Source: DATKRB01 sp035532415
GTDB taxonomy: Bacteria; Actinomycetota; Acidimicrobiia; Acidimicrobiales; RAAP-2
Direction: 5' to 3'
NCBI GenBank assembly: GCA_035532415.1
Contig: DATKRB010000023.1
Location: 1-64,000, forward strand
Length of the DNA: 64,000 nt
Below, piece after piece: positions 25,146 to 31,683 of the stretch (positions are counted from its first letter, which is position 1; each line of letters starts with the position of its first letter). The notes under the pieces are model-generated. The model saw nothing but the letters and a program-made list of their open reading frames with translations, was not told where the DNA came from and ran no database searches. A program made the translations under genes and the position numbers.

Positions 25146-26348
25146 TCAGAGCGGGCTCTGCGGGGCGACGGCCGGGGTGACCGGCCCCGTTTCGCCCGCC
25201 CCCGCCTTGGCCCGGCGCTCGGCCTCGTGCTTCGCGAACATCTGATTGGCCGCATTCGTGCGCTTCTCGATCAGTTCCCCCTGCACGCGGGTGATCCAGT
25301 TGTACGAGTCGACCCGGTTCACGTTGGCCTGGGCGAAGTGGGGGATGACGTGATCGGCGTACAGCTCAAAGGAGCGCAGGGTCTGAGGCCAGTCGGCCAG
25401 GCTGTTGGCCTGTAGGAGGACGGCCCCGAACTCGCCCTGCTTGGCCAGGACGCGATCGATCCGCTCGATGGCGTCCTCCGGGGTGCCGACCACTGCGACC
25501 TGGTTCTCGATGAGCCAGTCCACCGGATCCGTCCCTTCGGGGACGTGGTAGCGCGGCAGGTTGTTGTTGAAGTAGTCGATGAACTCGGCGGTGCCGAACC
25601 GGATGTTCTCCTTGGCCTGCTCGCGGGTGTCGGCAAGGTGCATGTTGAGCACGACCCGCAGTCGCCGGCTGTCCATCGTCCGGCCATGCTCGGCCGCCAC
25701 TTCGTTGGCGATCGCCCAGTTCGTGTCGAGGGCGTTGAACCCGGCCGACTCGCCGGCGGCCACGCACAGCATTCCCAGGTCGTACTTTCCTGCCAGGCGA
25801 CCGCCCGACGGGGTGACCGCGCTGGCCACGCAGACCTCGGGATGGGGGTCCGTGTAGGGGAGAAGGTGGATCCTCGCCTCGCGCAGTGAGTACCACTCGG
25901 ACTCCTCGGTCACGACCTCGCCGCGGAGCAGCCTGAGGATCACGTCGAGCGATTCCGCCATCCGGTCGCGGGTCGACTCGGGTTCGATCCCCATCATCAG
26001 GGCATCCGATGCCAGGAGTCCCGGCCCGGCACCGAACATCACCCGCCCCTTCGTCATGTGGTCGAGCTGGACCAATCGGTTGGCCACGTTGAGCGGGTGG
26101 TGGTAGGGGAGGGAGACGACCCCGGTCCCGAACCGGAGGTGCTTGGTCCGTTCGGCCGCCGCGGCGATGAAGATCTCGGGGGAGTCGATGATCTCCATGC
26201 CCCCCGAATGGTGCTCTCCGATCCAGGCCTCGGCGAAGCCGAGCCGGTCGAGCAGCTCCATCAGCTGCAGGTCGCGCTCCAGCGCGAGAGTGGGGTTCCC
26301 CTCCACGGAGTGGAACGGGGCGAGGAACACCCCGTGTCGAAGCCGCAT
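25146..26348 (-). CDS. LLM-class flavin-dependent oxidoreductase (limonene-monooxygenase-like)
   Basis: A 400-residue luciferase-like monooxygenase. The TIM barrel begins MRLRHGVFLAPFHSVEGNP and shows AWIGEHHSGGMEII near residue 41, LPYHHPLNVANRLVQLDHMT and the FMN-binding GRVMFGAGPG near residue 108. Sequence and length resemble the limonene 1,2-monooxygenase group, which uses reduced flavin. A C-terminal helix with ERRAKAG is an extension. It ends 63 bp from the convergent hydratase gene. Actinobacteria carry many such proteins; the substrate is not deducible. Confidence 0.88.
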   Translation of the reverse strand: MRLRHGVFLAPFHSVEGNPTLALERDLQLMELLDRLGFAEAWIGEHHSGGMEIIDSPEIFIAAAAERTKHLRFGTGVVSLPYHHPLNVANRLVQLDHMTKGRVMFGAGPGLLASDALMMGIEPESTRDRMAESLDVILRLLRGEVVTEESEWYSLREARIHLLPYTDPHPEVCVASAVTPSGGRLAGKYDLGMLCVAAGESAGFNALDTNWAIANEVAAEHGRTMDSRRLRVVLNMHLADTREQAKENIRFGTAEFIDYFNNNLPRYHVPEGTDPVDWLIENQVAVVGTPEDAIERIDRVLAKQGEFGAVLLQANSLADWPQTLRSFELYADHVIPHFAQANVNRVDSYNWITRVQGELIEKRTNAANQMFAKHEAERRAKAGAGETGPVTPAVAPQSPL

Positions 26349-26431
26349 CTGTCGTCCCTCCTCGAGCCCGCGCGTCCCGCGGGCCTGCCCAGACTAGGTC
26401 GTCCGGTCGCCCCCGACCGAGAGGGCCGACG

Positions 26432-26860
26432 TCAGTCGTGGACCGCCGCCACGGCCCGTTGGCGAGCGGCGAGCGCCTTCAGGAGCTTGCGGGCGATCGA
26501 CGGCGCGTCATCGATCAGCGAGTCGAATTCGCGGGCGTCGAGGACGAGCAGCTCCATCGCCTCGTCGGCGACGATGGTCGCCGTCCGCGGCGCTTGGTCC
26601 AGGAGGGCCATCTCGCCGAAGAAGTCGCCGGGTCCGAACCGGGCCACCAGCAGTCCGTCCCTGAAGCAACGGGCTGTCCCCGAGGTGACGAGGAAGAACT
26701 CACGGCCGACCGCGCCCTGCTTCGTCAACGTCGTCCCGGGCGGCACGGTCACGCTCGTTCCGAGCCCGACGATGCGCCGGAGCTCCGCCTTGGAGCATGC
26801 CGAGAAGAGCGGGACCGCCGCCAGCATCTCGAGCACCTGCTTGGGTACGCCACGCGCCAT
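26432..26860 (-). CDS. Cyclic nucleotide-binding domain protein (Crp/Fnr-like sensor without HTH)
   Basis: A 142-residue stand-alone cNMP-binding domain. The roll motif FFLVTSGTARCFRDG and the phosphate-binding cassette GDFFGEMALLDQAPRTATI, including the conserved Glu and Arg, are complete. The C-terminal helix runs to ARKLLKALAARQ, without a DNA-binding domain, so it is a single-domain sensor. It could gate a partner protein by binding cAMP or cGMP. ATG 26860 is preceded by GAAAGG; an upstream ATG at 26908 is in frame. It is divergent from the small gene at 27283 over a 422-bp region. Confidence 0.85.
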   Translation of the reverse strand: MARGVPKQVLEMLAAVPLFSACSKAELRRIVGLGTSVTVPPGTTLTKQGAVGREFFLVTSGTARCFRDGLLVARFGPGDFFGEMALLDQAPRTATIVADEAMELLVLDAREFDSLIDDAPSIARKLLKALAARQRAVAAVHD

Positions 26861-27282
26861 GGGCTTGGCCTTTCGTTGTCGACGTGCCTGCAAGGGTGGC
26901 GCGGGCACGGTAACGACACCCCCGCCGCCGGAACGGTAGCACCGCCCTTACGACCGGCGCCGGGCTCTGGCGGGGTGGAGACGGCGCGTGAATCCCGGCG
27001 AACGCGGGAAGCTCCCCGACCCCTTGCCACGAGATTACGGAAATGTTTCAATGTGGACTGCAGCAAGGGCGCGCCGGGGGGACGCCTTCGCTGGTGTGGA
27101 GGCATCGGGGTCTGCCGACGGGGGGGCAGCCGGCGGACCCCGATGCGCCACCGCCCCGCCCGCGGTCTGTCGAATCATTGCCCTATCCTTCCGGTTTGGC
27201 TCGGGCCGTGCCCTCCTGTCACGGGACAATTCGCCAGATCTGCCCGATAACGGGTCGAAATCTTGCAATTCAGGACCGGTTG
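26861..27282. promoter_or_regulatory. 422-bp divergent intergenic region with a large nested hairpin
   Basis: The region contains the promoters of the cNMP-binding protein (leftward) and of the small gene plus glmS (rightward). The outstanding element is a hairpin at 27102-27146: an 11-bp perfect stem (GCATCGGGGTC with GACCCCGATGC) enclosing a 5-bp CTGCC/GGCAG hairpin. AT-richer sequence around 27032-27056 and 27241-27272 may hold promoters. No gene is evident. Confidence 0.55.
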
Positions 27283-27573
27283 ATGCATCGTTCGATGGTG
27301 ACCGAGTCGGGAATGGACGGGTCTGATCTTGTGAGCCATTTGTGCCGCGGCACCGGGTTGCAGCCCGGCGAGGCGGAGCGCCTCGTCGGCGAGGTGCTTG
27401 CGTTCTTCTCGGAGACGCTCGAGGAGTTCGTCTGCCGGCGCCACCGGGAGCTGCGGGCGCGGGGCCTGAAGAACGAGGAGATCTTCGACGTGATCGGAGC
27501 GGAGATCCCCCGGCGCCGGGTCGTGCCCCCCGAGCGGTCGCGCCGACAGATCCGCCGGATGATCTACGGATGA
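27283..27573 (+). CDS. Small conserved actinobacterial protein upstream of glmS
   Basis: A 96-residue basic helical protein I do not recognise by function. It runs MDGSDLVSHLCRGTGLQ, then a helix ending ETLEEFVCRRHRELRARGLKN, and ends RRQIRRMIYG. The RxHxELRARGLxNxEI pattern, followed by an Arg-rich tail, recurs in small actinobacterial proteins encoded next to glmS, as far as I recall. It is 17 bp from glmS, so the two are likely cotranscribed. The start is ATG 27283, with ATG 27295 or 27313 possible. Confidence 0.65.
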   Translation: MHRSMVTESGMDGSDLVSHLCRGTGLQPGEAERLVGEVLAFFSETLEEFVCRRHRELRARGLKNEEIFDVIGAEIPRRRVVPPERSRRQIRRMIYG

Positions 27574-27590
27574 GGTGAGAGGGGCGAGCA

Positions 27591-29420
27591 ATGTGTGGGA
27601 TCGTCGGATATGTCGGGCCCCGTCCCGCTGCGCCCCTCTTGATCGAGGGTCTCGCACGCCTCGAGTACCGAGGCTACGACTCGGCGGGCCTCGCGGTCGT
27701 CGGGCCGTCGAAGATGCGGGTCTGCAAGGCGGTCGGTCGGGTCCGTGACCTGCGGGCGGCGCTCCCGAAGCGGGTCACCGGCGGAACCGGGATCGCCCAC
27801 ACCAGGTGGGCGACCCATGGTGCGCCGACCCATGCCAACGCCCATCCGCAAGTGGACTCGGCCAACCGGGTCGCGGTCGTCCACAACGGCATCATCGAGA
27901 ACGCCACCGAGCTGCGGGCCAAATTGGAGGCCGAGGGCGTGGTCTTCACCTCCGAGACCGATACCGAGGTGCTCGCCCACCTGATCGCCCGTTCCCTCGC
28001 CGACGGGCAGCAGGAGCTCGAGGAGGCGGTCCGCCAGGCGCTGTCGGTCGTCAGCGGCACCTACGGGATCGCCGTGGTCGACGCCCGGCGCCCGGACCGG
28101 GTCGTGGCCGCCGCCAACGGCAGTCCGGTCGTTCTCGGAATCGGTGAGCGCGAGATGTTCGTCGCCTCGGATGCCGCCGCCCTCGTCCGTTACACCCGGC
28201 AGATAGTCAGGCTCGACGACGGCGAGGTGGCGCTTGTGCGCGCCGACGGCTTTCAGACCTTCACCCTCGACGCCAGAAAGACGCAGAAGGAGGCATCGTG
28301 GATCGAGGGCGACGACCTGGCCGCCTATGAGCAGGACGACCACGAGCACTTCATGCACAAGGAGATCTTCGACCAGCCCGAGGCGGTGGTGCGCACGATC
28401 CAGGGCCGGGTGAGCGAGCGGTTCGCAACGGCGCACCTCGGAGGCCTCAACCTCGACGCCCGGGAGGCGAGGGCGTTCCAACGGGTCAAGATCCTCGGCT
28501 GCGGGTCGGCGTACTACGCGGGGCAGATCGGGGCGGGCCTCATAGAGGAGCTGGCACGCATGCCGGCCGACGCCGAGCCGGCTTCGGAATTCCGCTACCG
28601 GAACCCGGTCGTGGAGCCGTCCACGTTGTACGTCGCCGTCAGCCAGTCCGGTGAGACGGCCGACACGCTCCGGGCCGTTCAGGAAGTGCGCCGGAAGGGG
28701 GGCTTCGCCCTCGGTGTGGTGAACGTGGTGGGCAGCGCCATCGCCCGGGAGTGCGACGGCGGCATCTACCTGCACGCGGGCCCCGAGGTCTCCGTGGCGG
28801 CCACGAAGAGCTTCACGTGCACGGCGGTCGCTCTCGCCCTTCTCGCCCTCCACCTGGGCCGGATCCGAGACCTCTCGCCGGTCGAGGGAGCCCGTATCGT
28901 CGACGCCCTGCTCCGGCTCCCGGGCCAGATCGCGGAGATCGTCGCCCGCGAGGACGAGGTCGCGGCCATCGCCCCCCGCTACGCGTCCCACGACAGCATG
29001 CTGTTCGTCGGACGGGTCCGGGGGTGGCCCGTCGCCCGAGAGGGTGCGCAGAAGCTGAAGGAGGTCTCCTACATCCACGCCGAGGCGTACCAGGCGTCCG
29101 AGCTCAAGCACGGGCCCCTTGCCCTGGTCGGGCCCGACATGCCCACTGTGGCCGTGGTGGGGTCCGACGAGCTCGTCGACAAGAACCTGGCCACCTTGGC
29201 CGAGATCCGGGCACGGCGCGGCCCGGTGCTGGCGATCGCCCACTCGGCGATCGCCGAGGAGCTCGCCGACGACGTCTTGGTCGTCCCGAAGAGCGAGCCC
29301 GAGCTGGATCCGATCCTGCTCGGTATCCCGCTCCAGCTCCTTGCCTACCACGCCGCCCTCGTTCGCGGGAACGACGTCGATCGTCCCCGGAACCTGGCCA
29401 AGAGCGTCACGGTCGAATGA
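27591..29420 (+). CDS. glmS: Glutamine--fructose-6-phosphate aminotransferase (isomerizing) GlmS
   Basis: A 609-residue GlmS, which makes glucosamine-6-phosphate from fructose-6-phosphate and glutamine for cell-wall precursors. The N-terminal Cys nucleophile follows the start Met in CGIVGYVG. Glutaminase motifs IAHTRWATHG and HNGIIENATELR follow. The two SIS domains show CGSAYYAGQIGAG, AVSQSGETADT and LKEVSYIHAEAYQASELKHGP. The C-terminal PRNLAKSVTVE is complete. The ATG is preceded by GAGAGGGGCGAG. I see no glmS ribozyme, as expected outside Firmicutes. Confidence 0.97.
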   Translation: MCGIVGYVGPRPAAPLLIEGLARLEYRGYDSAGLAVVGPSKMRVCKAVGRVRDLRAALPKRVTGGTGIAHTRWATHGAPTHANAHPQVDSANRVAVVHNGIIENATELRAKLEAEGVVFTSETDTEVLAHLIARSLADGQQELEEAVRQALSVVSGTYGIAVVDARRPDRVVAAANGSPVVLGIGEREMFVASDAAALVRYTRQIVRLDDGEVALVRADGFQTFTLDARKTQKEASWIEGDDLAAYEQDDHEHFMHKEIFDQPEAVVRTIQGRVSERFATAHLGGLNLDAREARAFQRVKILGCGSAYYAGQIGAGLIEELARMPADAEPASEFRYRNPVVEPSTLYVAVSQSGETADTLRAVQEVRRKGGFALGVVNVVGSAIARECDGGIYLHAGPEVSVAATKSFTCTAVALALLALHLGRIRDLSPVEGARIVDALLRLPGQIAEIVAREDEVAAIAPRYASHDSMLFVGRVRGWPVAREGAQKLKEVSYIHAEAYQASELKHGPLALVGPDMPTVAVVGSDELVDKNLATLAEIRARRGPVLAIAHSAIAEELADDVLVVPKSEPELDPILLGIPLQLLAYHAALVRGNDVDRPRNLAKSVTVE

Positions 29421-29446
29421 CACGCTCCGTCGAAGGTCTAACGGTC

Positions 29447-29483
29447 AGGTAGAGGTAGAGGTAGAGGTTCTCGGGGGGACCTC
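29447..29483. terminator. Hexamer repeat and hairpin between convergent glmS and epimerase genes
   Basis: AGGTAG is repeated three times, with a fourth partial copy (29447-29468), then GAGGTTC (29464-29470) pairs with GGACCTC-type sequence (29477-29483) in a 7-bp stem with one G-T pair. It sits between the two stop codons and probably ends transcription from both sides. Confidence 0.5.
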
Positions 29484-30422
29484 CTATCTGGTCTGGGGCC
29501 ACACCGACCGCCAGAGGGAGTCGAGCGCGTCGTGCAGGGTGTGACGGGGGCTCCAACCGAGCCGGCCCTTCACGGCGGTGATGTCCGCTTGCTGCCAGAA
29601 GATGTGGGAGGCCCGGCCGGGCCGGACCCGCGACTCCCGGATCGCTCCGTCAAAGCCCGCGACCGCGGCCAGCTCGGTGATGAGGGTCCGGGTCAGGATG
29701 GCCTCGCCATGCCCGACGTTGAAGACGGTGGCCTCGTTGGCCACCGTCGCCGCAGCGATCAGCGCCGCCCACGCGACGTCGCGGACGTCGATGAAATCTC
29801 GATAGGTGGCGAGCGGCCCGAAGTCGACTGCGTGCTCTCCGGTGAGCATGGTGTCGCGGATGGCCACCGCAGCCCGTCCGGCGATGCTGGTCAGGGGAGA
29901 TCCGGCGCCGAGCGGGTTGAACACCCGCAGCACGATGGCGTTGATCCGGCCCTCCTCGGTGGCGGCGCACACGGCCTCGGTGCCGGCGAGCTTGGTGATC
30001 CCGTAGTCGCCGATCGGTTGGCATCGCGCGGTCTCGGTGATCGGCATGCCCGCCTCCTGGATGCCGTACTCCGCTGCCGATCCGAGGTGGACCAGGCGGG
30101 CGGTGCCGTACTCCTCGAGTGCCTGCACGAGCTTGTCCGGGACCAGCACGTTGACGGCCCGCAGGTCTGAGGCCGTGCCCGTGGTGGACCCGACGCAGTT
30201 GACCACCGCGTCGGGCTCCACGAGCGAAAAGAGGGCCCGGATCTCCCGGGCCGAGGCTCGGACGACGTCGAACGGGAGCCATCGGTCCCCGTGGGGAGCG
30301 TCGGCTCCCGGCACGTTCCTGGCCACGTACACCCCGTCACCGAGGACCGGGTGTTGCTCGAGCAGGCTCCTGACGCTGCCGCCGAGGAACCCGCTGGCTC
30401 CGAGCACGAGCACGGTGCTCAT
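29484..30422 (-). CDS. NAD-dependent epimerase/dehydratase
   Basis: A 312-residue extended-SDR sugar epimerase/dehydratase. The Rossmann loop is VLVLGASGFLGGSV near residue 3, AVNCVGSTTGT near residue 73, HLGSAAEYGIQE near residue 110 and the catalytic GDYGITKLAGTEAV near residue 133. Its pattern resembles GDP-mannose or NDP-sugar epimerases. ATG 30422 lies one base after the stop of the upstream nucleotidyltransferase; the pair probably makes one activated sugar. The sugar is not known. Confidence 0.85.
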   Translation of the reverse strand: MSTVLVLGASGFLGGSVRSLLEQHPVLGDGVYVARNVPGADAPHGDRWLPFDVVRASAREIRALFSLVEPDAVVNCVGSTTGTASDLRAVNVLVPDKLVQALEEYGTARLVHLGSAAEYGIQEAGMPITETARCQPIGDYGITKLAGTEAVCAATEEGRINAIVLRVFNPLGAGSPLTSIAGRAAVAIRDTMLTGEHAVDFGPLATYRDFIDVRDVAWAALIAAATVANEATVFNVGHGEAILTRTLITELAAVAGFDGAIRESRVRPGRASHIFWQQADITAVKGRLGWSPRHTLHDALDSLWRSVWPQTR

Positions 30423-30423
30423 C

Positions 30424-31206
30424 TCATCCGCTTGGCACGGAGTGGCTCTCGGCCGTCAGGACGTCCCATTCGGTCTCGTCGGTCTCGTCGGGTCGCCCGA
30501 TCTCCAGCCAGTACCCGTCGAACCGATAGGTGGCAGGTGGGGTTCCCCGTTCGACGAGGTCCAGCATGAGCTCGTCGAAGCCCAGGGGCAGGCCGCCTCG
30601 GTAGGGGAGCAGGGCCTCACGCGAGACGGCGTAGATGCCCATGCTGATCGAGCAGCTCAGCACCGAGGCCTCGGCGAAGCTCTCGAAGTGCTGGTCGAGG
30701 GGATCGAGCGGGCCGAGGTCCGGCTGGTGCTCGCGCTGGTAGATGGCGACGGTCAGCGACGCCCCCGACCGTTCGTGCGAAGCCAGGAGATCGGCATAGT
30801 CGAGGTCGGTGAGCGTGTCGCCGCTCATCACGAGGAAGTTCTCGGGGAGATCGTCGAGGGCGGCGAGGACGGGCCAGATCGTCCCGAGCGGGGACGTCTC
30901 GCCGACGTAGTCGACGGCGATGCCCACCTGTGACCCGTCGCCGACGAAGGCCCGCACGATCTGGCCCAGCCCGAGGTCGCTGATGGCCAGGGTCGCCTTG
31001 GCGAAGTCCTGGTCGGCCAGCTGGCGGAGGACGACCTCGAGCACGGAGTGCTCGTCCCCGGTCGGAACGAGGGGCTCCGGAAGGAGGTTGGGATACGGAC
31101 GGAGGCGGACGCCCTTGCCGCCGGACAGGATCACGGCCTCGTGCGTTCCTCGGCGGGCGCGCCCGGTCCCGGGGTCCGATGTGGGAACCGCCTCTTCCTC
31201 GTTCAT
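30424..31206 (-). CDS. NDP-sugar pyrophosphorylase family nucleotidyltransferase
   Basis: A 260-residue sugar-1-phosphate nucleotidyltransferase. The NTP signature ILSGGKGVRLRPYPNLLPEP near residue 24, PLGTIWPVLAALDD near residue 109 and the metal/substrate NFLVMSGDTLTDLDY near residue 126 are clear. The closest style is glucose-1-phosphate cytidylyl/thymidylyltransferase without left-handed helix domain. ATG 31206 overlaps a short TTG-started frame (31203-31460) by four bases. It feeds the epimerase encoded next. It may serve exopolysaccharide or nucleotide-sugar synthesis. Confidence 0.87.
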   Translation of the reverse strand: MNEEEAVPTSDPGTGRARRGTHEAVILSGGKGVRLRPYPNLLPEPLVPTGDEHSVLEVVLRQLADQDFAKATLAISDLGLGQIVRAFVGDGSQVGIAVDYVGETSPLGTIWPVLAALDDLPENFLVMSGDTLTDLDYADLLASHERSGASLTVAIYQREHQPDLGPLDPLDQHFESFAEASVLSCSISMGIYAVSREALLPYRGGLPLGFDELMLDLVERGTPPATYRFDGYWLEIGRPDETDETEWDVLTAESHSVPSG

Positions 31207-31683
31207 GAGGAGATGGTCGCCGTCTCGACACCGGGGCGCGAGACGGGGAGCAAGCGGCTCGCCCCGGGTCCCCGAGCGACGATCACCGATGCTCCGGTTC
31301 CGGAACCGGGCTGCTCGCTGATGGGATGGTGGGAGGTCGCCTCGGCGATGATCATCTCGCTCCTCTTCGTCCGCGATTCCGCGGGGTTTTCCCACGCGGC
31401 GAGAATGACGAGCACGAGACTCGTCCGCGCCCTGTTCGCTGACCGGGAGACTGGGGACAACGTACGCGAGCCCTTGTGGCGGAAACACCCTGTTTTTACT
31501 GCTCGGGCGCGGGAGTCGATCGGGGTCCCAACCCTCTCGCGTTGATTCGCGAACCCTCAAAATTTTGCCGACTGACCCTCTAAAAGGCGGCAGGGCTCCC
31601 GCGCCCCGGGGATCCCGTACGAAGGTGGCGACGGGGGACCGCCCGCCCAGGCGGCGCGCCGATGTCGACCGTCCGTTTCCGCC
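31207..31683. promoter_or_regulatory. 477-bp intergenic region between the LAL regulator and the sugar gene pair
   Basis: This stretch follows the 3' end of the LuxR-type regulator and precedes the nucleotidyltransferase, both minus strand, so it holds a terminator and a promoter. At 31379-31399 CCGCGGGG, TTTT and CCCACGCGG form a hairpin with one bulged A. An AT-rich block at 31551-31569 (around CAAAATTTTGC) may hold a promoter. A minus-strand TTG frame, 31203-31460, has coding-like third positions but no recognised product. Confidence 0.5.

Noticed and set aside
27574..27590. glmS ribozyme
   Set aside because: The gap is 17 bases, far too short, and no ribozyme core is seen.
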